A stretch of DNA of 64,000 nucleotides from Pelagibius litoralis. GTDB taxonomy: Bacteria > Pseudomonadota > Alphaproteobacteria > Kiloniellales > DSM-21159. Location of the stretch: NCBI GenBank assembly GCA_029287455.1, contig JARFRB010000091.1, positions 1 to 64,000 of the forward strand. The letters are read 5' to 3'. The translations under genes were made by a program, and so were the position numbers. Below the pieces are notes generated by a model. It did no database searches, was not told where the DNA came from, and was given only the letters and a program-made list of their open reading frames with translations. Shown here piece by piece: positions 7,224-15,900 of this stretch (its first letter is position 1; the number at the start of each line of letters is the position of its first letter).

Positions 7224-9218
7224 ATGGCCGATCTCTTCCAGAATGCCGCCCGCCAGACCGAAGACTACTCCGCCAAGGACATCGAGGTTTTGGAGGGGCT
7301 GGAGCCTGTGCGCCGGCGTCCGGGCATGTATATCGGCGGCACCGACGAGCGGGCCTTGCATCACCTCGTGGCCGAGTTGCTCGACAACTCCATGGACGAG
7401 GCGGTGGCCGGGCACGCCAGCCGGATCGAGTTGGAACTGGGTCTGGGCAACCGCATTGTCGTGCGCGACAACGGCCGGGGCATTCCCGTCGATCCCCATC
7501 CCAAATTCCGGAATAAATCCGCCTTGGAGGTGATCCTCACCACGCTGCATTCCGGAGCCAAATTTAGCCAGAAGGCCTACGAGACCTCTGGCGGCTTGCA
7601 TGGCGTCGGCCTTTCCGTGGTGAATGCCTTGGCCGAGGAGCTCACCGTCGAGGTCGCACGCGACCGAAAGCTCTTCGTCCAAACCTATAAGCGCGGGGTG
7701 CCGCAAGGAAAGCTCAGCGAAGCCGGCGCAGTGCATAACCGCCGCGGCTCGACCATCACCTTCGTTCCCGATCCCGAGATTTTCGGCGCCTCGGCGCATT
7801 TCCTGCCCGCCCGCCTCTATCGCATGGCCCGCTCCAAGGCCTATCTCTACCGCGGTGTCGAGATCCGGTGGAACTGCGCGCCGGAGCTCATCAAAGACGA
7901 CGGTGTTCCCGCCAGTGGAACCTTGCATTTTCCCAACGGCCTCAAGGACTTCCTGGAAGCGACCCTGGGTACGCGGCGGACTCTGGTGGGCGAGGCTTTC
8001 GCCGGCGAAGCGTCGTTTCCCGACGGGGCTGGCAAGGTGGAATGGGCGATCACTTGGCCCGCCGACGAAGACGGTTTCGCCTCGTCCTACTGCAACACGG
8101 TCCCTACACCGGAAGGCGGCACGCACGAGCAAGGATTACGCACCGCGCTGCTGCGCGGCCTGAAGACCTATGGCGAGTTGATCGGCAACAAGAAGGCCGC
8201 ACAGCTCACGGCCGAGGACGGGCTGGGCGGTGCGTGCATGTTGCTCTCGGTCTTCATTCGCGACCCCCAGTTCCAAGGCCAGACCAAGGAAAAGCTGGCG
8301 ACACCGGAAGCCGCGAGGCTGGTCGAAAGCACGGTGAAGGATCACTTCGACCACTGGCTGTCCGGTTACCCCGAGCGCGCGCGCCTGTTGCTCGAGCGCG
8401 TGGTGGAGCGCCTGGAAGAGCGTCTGCGTAGGCGCCAGGACCGTGAACTCAACCGCAAGAGCGCGACGCGGAAGCTCAGGCTGCCCGGCAAACTCTGGGA
8501 CTGCAGCCTCAGCCGGGCCGAGGGCACGGAGATTTTCCTGGTGGAAGGCGATTCCGCGGGCGGCTCGGCCAAACAAGCCCGCAATCGCGAGACCCAGGCT
8601 ATTTTGCCCCTGCGCGGGAAGATTCTGAACGTGGCGAGCGCGTCGGCGGATAAACTCAATGCCAATCAAGAAATCAACGATCTGGTCTTGGCGCTTGGCT
8701 GCGGGCGCGGCGGCGCCTTCGACATCGAGAAGCTGCGCTACGAGCGGGTGATCGTGATGACCGACGCGGATGTGGACGGCGCCCATATCGCGTCGCTTCT
8801 GATGACCTTCTTTTACCGCGAGATGCCGGGCTTGATCGAATCCGGCCGCCTTTATCTCGCCCAGCCCCCTCTTTATCGGCTGACCCAAGGAGGCAAGACG
8901 CTCTACGCCCGCGACGATGCCCACAAAGACCAGCTCATGGCCGAGGCCTTCTCCGGAAAAGGCAAAATTGAAGTCAGTAGATTTAAGGGCTTAGGCGAAA
9001 TGCCTGCTGTACAACTTAAAGAAACCACAATGGATGTTGGCAAGCGTACGCTGCTTCGCGTCATGGTCACCGAGGCGACCGACCTGGAGACCGGCAGGGA
9101 AGAGCAGCGGCTAACGGGCGAGCGGGTGGAGCATCTGATGGGGCGCAAGCCAGAGCTCAGATTCGCTTTCATCCAGGAGCATGCGCGGTTCCTGTCCGAA
9201 GATGCCTTGGACGTCTAA
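7224..9218 (+). CDS. parE: DNA topoisomerase IV subunit B
   Basis: This 664-residue ATPase subunit of topoisomerase IV decatenates chromosomes together with ParC. It has a GHKL ATPase domain (LVAELLDNSMDEAV, DNGRGIPVDPHP, SGGLHGVGLSVVNAL), a transducer domain, and a TOPRIM domain with E441 in EGDSAGGSAKQARNR and the D514-x-D-x-D518 cluster. The C-terminal motif is SRFKGLGEMP. The length and lack of the large GyrB insertion favour ParE over GyrB. An in-frame ATG at 7170 lies upstream of the promoter, so 7224 is preferred. The gene ends with a short terminator. Confidence 0.95.
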   Translation: MADLFQNAARQTEDYSAKDIEVLEGLEPVRRRPGMYIGGTDERALHHLVAELLDNSMDEAVAGHASRIELELGLGNRIVVRDNGRGIPVDPHPKFRNKSALEVILTTLHSGAKFSQKAYETSGGLHGVGLSVVNALAEELTVEVARDRKLFVQTYKRGVPQGKLSEAGAVHNRRGSTITFVPDPEIFGASAHFLPARLYRMARSKAYLYRGVEIRWNCAPELIKDDGVPASGTLHFPNGLKDFLEATLGTRRTLVGEAFAGEASFPDGAGKVEWAITWPADEDGFASSYCNTVPTPEGGTHEQGLRTALLRGLKTYGELIGNKKAAQLTAEDGLGGACMLLSVFIRDPQFQGQTKEKLATPEAARLVESTVKDHFDHWLSGYPERARLLLERVVERLEERLRRRQDRELNRKSATRKLRLPGKLWDCSLSRAEGTEIFLVEGDSAGGSAKQARNRETQAILPLRGKILNVASASADKLNANQEINDLVLALGCGRGGAFDIEKLRYERVIVMTDADVDGAHIASLLMTFFYREMPGLIESGRLYLAQPPLYRLTQGGKTLYARDDAHKDQLMAEAFSGKGKIEVSRFKGLGEMPAVQLKETTMDVGKRTLLRVMVTEATDLETGREEQRLTGERVEHLMGRKPELRFAFIQEHARFLSEDALDV

Positions 9219-9226
9219 ACCTTGCC

Positions 9227-9247
9227 AGAGCGTGGTACCGCTCTTTT
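9227..9247 (+). terminator. short terminator after parE
   Basis: AGAGCG (9227-9232) pairs with CGCTCT (9239-9244) around a six-base loop and runs into TTTT, nine bases after the parE stop. The stem is short, so efficiency may be modest. Confidence 0.6.
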
Positions 9248-9317
9248 CCGCGATCTCAAGCCACTGAAACTTATCTAGTCTTCCCGGGCACCAGGAAAGG
9301 GCCTTGGAGACGCAAGG

Positions 9318-9623
9318 ATGCACATCCGCCAATATCCTGTCGTTCTGACTATCGCGGCGGCGATGGTTCTGCCGATCGGAACCGAGCTCTTGCTTGCCGA
9401 TTCACCGCATTCGAAATCCGCGCCGGAGCTACGCGAAAGCGATCCCGGCCATTCCCTCTATAATCACCGCTACGACAATGCGCGCGGCTACCGTGAGTGG
9501 GAGAGTGGCAGCCGGATTGTCATCCGCTTGCCCGAGCCGGAAGAAGACGAGCAGGTTGTCTGGAGCAGTCTGGATTCCCCGGTTTTTCTGGGTGCGCCGA
9601 TCACCGCGCGATCCTTGGACTGA
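9318..9623 (+). CDS. small hypothetical exported protein
   Basis: This 101-residue protein has a signal sequence of about 26 residues (MHIRQYPVVLTIAAAMVLPIG, then a possible cleavage after LLA). A charged, tyrosine-rich tail follows (YNHRYDNARGYREWESGSRIVIRLPEPEEDE). No known domain is visible. A weak AAGG site precedes the ATG. It lies between the parE terminator and the convergent TPR gene, so it would need its own promoter. It could be a genuine short periplasmic protein, but evidence is limited to the signal peptide and a regular third-position GC pattern. Confidence 0.5.
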   Translation: MHIRQYPVVLTIAAAMVLPIGTELLLADSPHSKSAPELRESDPGHSLYNHRYDNARGYREWESGSRIVIRLPEPEEDEQVVWSSLDSPVFLGAPITARSLD

Positions 9624-9656
9624 GCGGGCGCCAGCCCCCGGCAGATCCCATCGTGA

Positions 9657-11897
9657 TCAGATAGAAATTCGCTCGAGTTCGCCTTCCAGAGCGGCGATGC
9701 AGGCCAAGCGTTCCGGGCTCAAGGCCCGCACCTGCCCCTCGGGCTCCCTGGCAAGCTCGGATTTCAGGATCTTCAGGGTTCGGCGGCAAGCCGCCAGGCT
9801 TTCCCGGCCACCGTTTGCTTCGGTGAGTTCGAGCGCCTCGGCAAGAAGGGTTTTGAAAAGATCGCGAATCAAGTAGCGCCGCAAAGCCTCCAGTTGCGCG
9901 CTGGCAACGCTGGGCGCGACCGCAAGGGTTGCAATTCCCCGCTCCTCGAACGGCAGCAGCCGCTCAAGCGAGCGCCGTGCCAAGGCGATACGGTCCAGTT
10001 TGCGCTTGGTCGGGGTTTCATCGCGCAGAATGATCCGCAAGCTGTCGCGAACCGCGAGCCCTTCCTCCAACACCCGCGCTGACCAGTCGGGGCGGCAGTC
10101 CCCGCAGACATGCTGGGAGCTGATTTTCACGACCAGCTCGGTGGCGCCGCACATGCGGCAGCTATGCAAAGCGCGGAAGCTGGCCCGTCTCTCCGCCACG
10201 GCCTGGTGAAGCTCGCTGCCCTCCTCCGCCTCTCCGAACACGAAGCAGCCGATCCAGTGCGGGCTCGTTTCCGCACAGGGGCCGGTCGTTGCGAGCGTCT
10301 CTAACTCGCGCGCGGCAAGCGTTACTGGCGCTTCGTCCTCCGCCATCACTACAGCGGTGACGCGTGTGTTCTCCTGCACCACCTCGGTTTCAACCGCTTC
10401 GACAGCACTGAGGGGTGCCGCGGCATGCTGTACTTCAAGCAATGTTGGGGCATCTCCGCCGTGCGCCTCGGCGAACTGGGGGTCCGCCAAGTAATCCAGC
10501 AGCTTGTCAAGCGTATCGCCCGGGTCCAGACTCTTCACCGGGGTTACCGCCGGCGAGGCCGGCATCGTCTCCAACACGGGCGCGGTCTCTGGCAGCGCGG
10601 CGGGCGCAGCGACCGACTCCGCAGTCTCCAGGACAGCCTCCTGGCTCGCGCTTTGCACCTGCCCCTCATCTTCCCGCATGGACATCGGATCGGCGCCACG
10701 CAGCCATCGGGCGTTCTCAAGCGACCAGATACGGCCGACCGAAACCGGCGTCTCGGGTCTGCGCGCCGGAGGGGCGACGGGTGCGGTTTCCTCACGGGCA
10801 ACCGGGGTTGGCGATTGAGCGATCTGAACCTCGGTCAAGTCCAAGGGCCGCGCGGCTGCGGCGCGCACAGGGTCAGGTACCGGAGCGGGAGCCGGTGCAG
10901 GTGCCTCTGCGGGCACGGGCTCGTGCTGTGCCGGTTCGGGCCTTTCGAGCGGTGCGCGCTCGACCACTTGCAGCGGAGCGGCGACCACTTTTGGAGGCAA
11001 ATCCTCCAAAGCCGGAGCCGTTGCCACCTCGGCCGAGGCGAATTGCTCCGAGCCCGCGGCGGGAGCGCGGATACCGGCCAGAAACTCCAAGTTCCGGTTG
11101 AAGTCATGACGGGACAGGTCCATGCCCCCGACATTGCGCGCGCCCTCCTCGTCCCCTTTCAGGGCTAGCGCGAGCGCGAGGTTTTGCCGCACGCGGGCCG
11201 GCGCCAAGGGTGAATGCGCCAACTCGCCAAGCATCGGGATGCCGCGGTTGAAATCCCCAGCCAGGGCATAGGAAAGCGCTAGATTGCTCCGGATCGGGAT
11301 GCTGTCGGGCTGTAATTCCAGAGCCGCCTCAAAGGCTGCGCGGGCTTGTGTGTGCTGGCCAAGGATTTGATAGGCCACGCCACGGCCGTTGAGGGCGTCG
11401 AGATCCTGGGCATTGCGCGCCAGGGCCGCGTCGAAGTGTTCAAGCGCCTGATAAGGATCGCGCAGGCCTAGGGAAGCTCGCCCCGCCAGCGCATGTCCCC
11501 TGGAATCCGCATCCGCCAAGGCCACCGCATCCATGGCGAAATCCATGGCATCGTAGTAGCGCCCGATCTCGTGCAGGCTTTCGGCGATGCCACCCACCGG
11601 CTCGATGTCTCCAGGGGGCTTTTCGATGAGGCCGCTGTAGCGCGCTATCGCCGCTGGGTGACCGCCGCTCTCGCGCATGCTCTCCGCGAGGCGCAGACCC
11701 GAGGCCAGGCTGCCGTTCACCTCGACCCGCTTGCCGCCCAGCTTGGCCCCGCTCCCATGAGCGTCCAGCGCCTCGTCATGCAGGCTGCTGCAGGCCGTGA
11801 CGGCGCCCATGCCGGCATAAATGCAGACGCCGCGCAGAAGCAGCCGCTTGAAGTTGCGGCGCTTACCGATTGGCGGTGAATTGGCGACCCCTGCCAT
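9657..11897 (-). CDS. TPR-repeat lipoprotein with C-terminal zinc-ribbon-like motif
   Basis: This 746-residue protein has three parts. The N-terminus has a basic stretch, a hydrophobic segment and lipobox AVTAC (C36), pointing to lipid anchoring. Residues about 60-255 hold TadD-like tetratricopeptide repeats (HFDAALARNAQDLDALNGRG, AFEAALELQPDSIPIRSNLA). A long Pro/Ala/Glu-rich linker follows. The C-terminal third contains CRMC...CGDC around residues 578-600, a zinc-ribbon-like pair, then a helical region. A Cys-rich zinc site in an exported lipoprotein is unusual. ATG at 11897 is chosen over the TTG three codons upstream. TadD-type proteins assist pilus assembly, but no tad genes are near, so function is open. 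Confidence 0.72.
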   Translation of the reverse strand: MAGVANSPPIGKRRNFKRLLLRGVCIYAGMGAVTACSSLHDEALDAHGSGAKLGGKRVEVNGSLASGLRLAESMRESGGHPAAIARYSGLIEKPPGDIEPVGGIAESLHEIGRYYDAMDFAMDAVALADADSRGHALAGRASLGLRDPYQALEHFDAALARNAQDLDALNGRGVAYQILGQHTQARAAFEAALELQPDSIPIRSNLALSYALAGDFNRGIPMLGELAHSPLAPARVRQNLALALALKGDEEGARNVGGMDLSRHDFNRNLEFLAGIRAPAAGSEQFASAEVATAPALEDLPPKVVAAPLQVVERAPLERPEPAQHEPVPAEAPAPAPAPVPDPVRAAAARPLDLTEVQIAQSPTPVAREETAPVAPPARRPETPVSVGRIWSLENARWLRGADPMSMREDEGQVQSASQEAVLETAESVAAPAALPETAPVLETMPASPAVTPVKSLDPGDTLDKLLDYLADPQFAEAHGGDAPTLLEVQHAAAPLSAVEAVETEVVQENTRVTAVVMAEDEAPVTLAARELETLATTGPCAETSPHWIGCFVFGEAEEGSELHQAVAERRASFRALHSCRMCGATELVVKISSQHVCGDCRPDWSARVLEEGLAVRDSLRIILRDETPTKRKLDRIALARRSLERLLPFEERGIATLAVAPSVASAQLEALRRYLIRDLFKTLLAEALELTEANGGRESLAACRRTLKILKSELAREPEGQVRALSPERLACIAALEGELERISI

Positions 11898-12088
11898 GCT
11901 ATTCAACGGACCCTCACACGATACCGACAGCCCGTTAAAATAATGAAGGTAGGATTAATAAATGCTTTCGCGTCGAGCGCTTTCGCCGCGAATTTTAGTG
12001 ACAATTTTGTGGATGCCCGCCTTGGAAATGTGTCTGTAAGTAAATATTTGCAGGTTATTGTTAGCGAATTCCGAAGAGGAAGGCTCAG

Positions 12089-12658
12089 ATGCGGTGGAGC
12101 ACGACGTCTTTGGCGGTGGCTTGCCTTTTGACCCTAGGTGCTTGCGCGGAAGGTGCGCTTGACCCGCCGGACTACCGCGGTTCCAACCCAAGCGCGATCA
12201 GTGGCGCGGCGGCCGAGGGCGGCATGCATGTGCAAATCGCCGGCAATCCCTTCGAGACGAATCCGGAGGTGCTTGACGATGTCGTCTCAAGGGGGCTTGA
12301 AGCCTCGCATTTCGGCCCCAGGGTCGCGTTCTACACAACGCTCCCCGAAGACGTTAAGGGTACATACCGCGTACGCATGATCTTCGATGCGCCCATCAAT
12401 CTTGGAGGCCGCGAACTCTGCGGCGAATTCTACGACGAGATTTCGAAGGCCGAGATCGACCCTGGCTCGGGCCGCATGGTGGCCGCCTTCTGCATGGGGC
12501 GCCAGTACCAAGCGACCTTGCGCGGCACTCCGCCAAGAACGAACAGTCCGGAGGACCCAGCGTTTCGTAAGTTCATCAGCCAGACTGGCCTGACGCTCTT
12601 CCCGCCTCCAAGCCTGCTTCAGCAAGAGCGCGGCGGCCGGAACGCGATCATTTTCTGA
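12089..12658 (+). CDS. hypothetical lipoprotein
   Basis: This 189-residue protein has a short signal peptide and lipobox LGAC (Cys at residue 19), so it is probably anchored in the outer membrane. The mature part contains a FGPRVAFYTTLPEDVKGTYRVRMIFDAP stretch suggesting a beta-rich fold, and two later cysteines (LCGEFYDE, AAFCMGRQ) that could form a disulfide. I recognise no named family. GAAGAGGAAGG lies just upstream of the ATG. The upstream gap (11898-12088) is AT-richer than its surroundings and probably holds divergent promoters for this gene and the TPR lipoprotein. Confidence 0.72.
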   Translation: MRWSTTSLAVACLLTLGACAEGALDPPDYRGSNPSAISGAAAEGGMHVQIAGNPFETNPEVLDDVVSRGLEASHFGPRVAFYTTLPEDVKGTYRVRMIFDAPINLGGRELCGEFYDEISKAEIDPGSGRMVAAFCMGRQYQATLRGTPPRTNSPEDPAFRKFISQTGLTLFPPPSLLQQERGGRNAIIF

Positions 12659-12662
12659 CGCT

Positions 12663-13367
12663 TCAATCCCGCGAGAGCCAGCGCCGCAACTCCGAAGTCG
12701 TCGGCTCGGGAAGCTCCACGGGCGGCAAGTGTCCGCAGTGCTCCAAGATAACCAGGCGCGAACGCGCGATCCCGGCCGCTATTTCGGTATGCCGATCGAC
12801 CGGAGTGAGCTGATCTTCCCTCCCGCAGAGCACAAGGGTCTCGCAGTGAATGGTCGCAAGCGTTGGGCGGCTGTCCGGGCGGCCTAGGATTGCCTTTTGC
12901 TGGTTGAGGAAGCCCTGGCGGCCAATGCTCTCGGCCCCCGCCATGATTCCCGCCGTCAGCTCTTCATCTTCCAAGCGGTCGGGATGAACGAACAAGGGCA
13001 GCAATCGCGGGGTCACGCCCTTGAATTTTCCCTTCCGCGCGAGTTCCACCAAGGCCAGGCGGCGGGCGCGCGCGGCGTCTTCATCGGGGCGCGCTTGGGT
13101 ATCCAGCAAGGCCAGACGCTCCACCCGCTCCGGCGCCCGCCGCATGATTTCGAAAGCGACGTAGCCCCCCATGGACAGGCCCGCGAGGCAGAAGCGCGGA
13201 GGCATGGCGGCGAGCACGCTTTCGGCCATGGCCGCCATGCTGTCTTGCGTCCGGAAGTCCGCGACCCAGCAGTCGGCGATGTCGGTGAGCCCGGCGACCT
13301 GATGGCGCCAAAACGCCTCGTCCAGCAGCAAGCCGGGCAGCAAGGCCAAGGGTGTCCGCGCGCTCAT
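12663..13367 (-). CDS. alpha/beta-fold hydrolase
   Basis: This 234-residue cytoplasmic alpha/beta hydrolase has oxyanion motif LLPGLLLDEAFW, nucleophile elbow GLSMGGY (Ser in the canonical GxSxG), acidic residue in LCGREDQLTPVD and catalytic His in EHCGHLPPVE. The fold is shared by esterases, MenH-like and carboxylesterase BioH-like enzymes, and substrate cannot be told. It lies 19 bases downstream of the isochorismatase-family gene on the same strand, so the two are probably co-transcribed. It is convergent with the lipoprotein gene with a four-base gap. Confidence 0.85.
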   Translation of the reverse strand: MSARTPLALLPGLLLDEAFWRHQVAGLTDIADCWVADFRTQDSMAAMAESVLAAMPPRFCLAGLSMGGYVAFEIMRRAPERVERLALLDTQARPDEDAARARRLALVELARKGKFKGVTPRLLPLFVHPDRLEDEELTAGIMAGAESIGRQGFLNQQKAILGRPDSRPTLATIHCETLVLCGREDQLTPVDRHTEIAAGIARSRLVILEHCGHLPPVELPEPTTSELRRWLSRD

Positions 13368-13386
13368 CTCCTGCCCCTCCTGGCTC

Positions 13387-13929
13387 CTATTTGATCAGCC
13401 CGATCACGTCCCGAAAGGCCGCGTGATCGGAGGAGCCTAGCCACTCGAAGACCACCATTTCGCTGGTGGCGATCTCCACGCCCTTGGCTTTCATGCGGGC
13501 AAGGCCCGCTGCATGATCGGAGGCGCGCCGAGAGCCGCAGGCGTCGGCGACGGCAACCGGCGCGTATCCCAGGTCAATCAGTGCCAGCGCGCTTTGCAGC
13601 ACGCAAACATGGGTCTCCATTCCCATCAGGATGGGGCGGCGCCCGTTCAGCACCTGCCTACAAGACGCGAACCTCGGATCCCGGGGCCAGGAGAAAAGTG
13701 TCTTTGCGAAGCGCGCACCTGACGGCAGGAGGGCGGCTATGGCTTCGCGGGTCGGTCCCAAACGTTCGGGCGCCTGCTCGCTCGCCAGGATGGGCACCTC
13801 GAGCTGGGCCGCCACGCGCAAGAGCAAGGCGATGCGCGCGGTGACCGAGTCGCCGTCGTGAATGGCCGGCGCCAAGCGCTCTTGAACGTCAATGACCAGA
13901 AGGCAGCTTCGCGGCCCATCTAGCAACAT
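13387..13929 (-). CDS. isochorismatase-family cysteine hydrolase
   Basis: This 180-residue protein has the isochorismatase-like fold with the expected triad: Asp in LLVIDVQERL, Lys in RFAKTLFSW and Cys in GMETHVCVLQSALAL. The family (YcaC, nicotinamidase and similar enzymes) hydrolyses amides or ethers, and the short length resembles the YcaC-type members. The ATG at 13929 has AAAGGA ten bases upstream; reading further upstream gives an untypical N-terminus. It forms a two-gene unit with the alpha/beta hydrolase. No siderophore or NAD genes are adjacent, so the substrate is unknown. Confidence 0.86.
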   Translation of the reverse strand: MLLDGPRSCLLVIDVQERLAPAIHDGDSVTARIALLLRVAAQLEVPILASEQAPERLGPTREAIAALLPSGARFAKTLFSWPRDPRFASCRQVLNGRRPILMGMETHVCVLQSALALIDLGYAPVAVADACGSRRASDHAAGLARMKAKGVEIATSEMVVFEWLGSSDHAAFRDVIGLIK

Positions 13930-14070
13930 TCTTACGTATTCCTTTAGACTGCGAAACGTCTCGAACGTTTGCACCTTTCCCCACGCAACGGACACGCTAG
14001 ACGATCGCCCGCACCGGGCCAAGGCCGCTCGGAGCCGACCCCCTAAAAGGACTGGAAAGCACCGTCGTTC

Positions 14071-14098
14071 TTGACATTTGAGCTTGAATTTCTAATAC
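14071..14098 (+). promoter_or_regulatory. sigma-70 promoter of DEAD-box helicase gene
   Basis: TTGACA (14071-14076) is followed after 16 bases by TAATAC (14093-14098). The predicted transcript starts near 14105 and has a leader of about 65 bases before the ATG at 14172. Confidence 0.7.
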
Positions 14099-14171
14099 TC
14101 CACTCTATCTCGGGGGTGACCCGAAGAGCGCGGGGACAGTGCGCTTCCAAGCTTCCAAAGAAAAGATATAC

Positions 14172-15596
14172 ATGAACTTTCAAGAACTCGGACTCGGTCC
14201 TGAGATCGTCCAATCCGTAAGCGATGCTGGTTATACGGAAGCGACACCCATTCAAGAAAAAGCCATTCCCTACGTTTTGATGGGCCGCGATGTGCTCGGC
14301 GTGGCGCAAACGGGAACCGGTAAAACCGCCTCTTTCACCCTGCCAATGATCGATATCCTGTCGACCGGGCGGGCGAAGGCGCGGATGCCCCGCTCTTTGA
14401 TCCTCGAGCCGACCCGCGAGTTGGCGCACCAGGTGTCGGAAAGCTTCGACAAGTACGGCAAGTATTCAAAGCTTAGCATGGCGCTGTTAATCGGCGGGGA
14501 GTCCTTCAAGGACCAGCAGGCGGCGCTTGAGCGCGGCGTCGACGTTTTGATTGCCACGCCGGGGCGCTTGCTTGACCTCTTCGAGCGTGGCCACATTCTG
14601 CTCGCCGACACCAAGCTGTTGGTGATCGACGAGGCCGACCGCATGCTGGATATGGGCTTCATGCCGGATGTGGAGCGGATCGTGTCCCTTTTGCCGAAAA
14701 TTCGGCAGACCCTTTTCTTCTCGGCAACCATGGCGCCTGAAATCCGGCGCTTGGCCGACGCCTTCCTGATGAACCCGAAGGAAGTTTCCGTCGCGCCGCC
14801 GGCGTCGACCGCCGCGACTGTGAGTCAGAGCATCGTACGCAGTCAGCGTGAACCAAAGGCCAAGCGCGCGGTTCTGCGAGACTTGCTGCGCCGCGAGGAA
14901 GACGAGATGCAAAGCGCCTTGATCTTCTGCAATCGTAAGCGCGACGTGGGCGTGGTGCACAAGTCGCTCCTCCGCCACGGCTTCGATGTCGCCGCCTTGC
15001 ACGGCGACATGGCGCAGCCGGCGCGCATGGCGACCCTTGCAGGGTTCAAGCAGGGTGACGTCAAGGTGCTCGTGTGTTCCGACGTTGCGGCGCGCGGCTT
15101 GGATATTCCGCAAGTCAGCCACGTGTTCAATTTCGACGTGCCGGTCAACTCCGAGGACTACGTCCACCGTATTGGCCGAACCGGCCGCGCCGGGCGCTCG
15201 GGCAAGGCCTTCACCATCGCGACGAAAGAGGATTCCAAGCTTCTGGCCAGTCTGTACCGGCTGATCGGCCGGGAGGTTGAGGAGCTACGGATGGATGTTG
15301 CGGTCGACGGTGCAGTGGACGGCGGGGCAGTCGAGGAAGCAGCCCCGGCCCCGACCGAAAAGCGCCGAGCCCGCGGTTCGCGAAAGCCGAAGCAGGATCA
15401 AGTTTGCGACGACGCCAAACCGGCGGCGAACGATGCCGCCGCGGCGGAGGAAAAGACCGCAAGGCGTCGCGGCAAAGCGAAGGCGGCCGATCGCGCGGAT
15501 CCCACGCCCGCGAACGGCAACATGCCAGATTCACCTTTCGGCGACCATACGCCGGCCTTCATGCTGCGCCCTGTGCCCATGGCTGCGAACGCTTAA
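14172..15596 (+). CDS. DEAD-box ATP-dependent RNA helicase (RhlE-like)
   Basis: This 474-residue RNA helicase has all core motifs: Q motif with FQELGLGPEI...ATPIQEKAIP, Walker A AQTGTGKT, PTRELAHQ, TPGR, the DEAD box in VIDEADRMLDMGF, SAT, and HRIGRTGRAGR in the second RecA domain. The C-terminal 100 residues are low-complexity and basic (RRARGSRKPKQ), as in RhlE/CsdA-type proteins that unwind structured RNA in ribosome assembly or decay. The start at 14172 gives the standard N-terminus; an upstream GTG at 14139 is less likely. It has its own promoter. Confidence 0.94.
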   Translation: MNFQELGLGPEIVQSVSDAGYTEATPIQEKAIPYVLMGRDVLGVAQTGTGKTASFTLPMIDILSTGRAKARMPRSLILEPTRELAHQVSESFDKYGKYSKLSMALLIGGESFKDQQAALERGVDVLIATPGRLLDLFERGHILLADTKLLVIDEADRMLDMGFMPDVERIVSLLPKIRQTLFFSATMAPEIRRLADAFLMNPKEVSVAPPASTAATVSQSIVRSQREPKAKRAVLRDLLRREEDEMQSALIFCNRKRDVGVVHKSLLRHGFDVAALHGDMAQPARMATLAGFKQGDVKVLVCSDVAARGLDIPQVSHVFNFDVPVNSEDYVHRIGRTGRAGRSGKAFTIATKEDSKLLASLYRLIGREVEELRMDVAVDGAVDGGAVEEAAPAPTEKRRARGSRKPKQDQVCDDAKPAANDAAAAEEKTARRRGKAKAADRADPTPANGNMPDSPFGDHTPAFMLRPVPMAANA

Positions 15597-15657
15597 CCGG
15601 GAATCCCCGTCCAGGCGTCTTTCTCCACCGGGCAATTGCCGCTATGATCGCGCGGCG

Positions 15658-15900
15658 ATGCAGACGATCTTCATCCAAATCAAGTGCGAACTCGGCCGCG
15701 CCTATGAGGTCGCCGATGAACTCGTGCAGACGGTGGAACAGGTTTCCGAGGTGCACTCGACCTCCGGCCATTACGACTTGATCGTGAAGTGCTACTTGCC
15801 GGACGACATGGACATCGGCCACTTCGTCAATGAGCGCGTACAGCGCCTAGAGGGCATCAAGGACACCTTCACGACCATTGCCTTCAAAGCCTTCGGCTAG
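15658..15900 (+). CDS. stand-alone Lrp/AsnC ligand-binding (RAM) domain protein
   Basis: This 80-residue protein consists only of the RAM/AsnC ligand-binding domain, with no helix-turn-helix. The pattern FIQIKCELGRAYEVADEL...EVHSTSGHYDLIVKC and the C-terminal [11 protein letters not shown] are typical. Such stand-alone proteins oligomerise and bind amino acids, and their partners are often unknown. The next gene, an MFS transporter, starts inside its last codons, so they are probably translated together. No convincing Shine-Dalgarno sequence precedes the ATG. Confidence 0.88.
   Translation: MQTIFIQIKCELGRAYEVADELVQTVEQVSEVHSTSGHYDLIVKCYLPDDMDIGHFVNERVQRLEGIKDTFTTIAFKAFG

Noticed and set aside
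10415-11168. Plus-strand open frames of up to about 250 codons opposite the TPR lipoprotein
   Set aside because: They follow from the high GC content of the minus-strand gene, have no known domains or ribosome-binding sites, and the minus-strand frame has TPR repeats and a lipobox.
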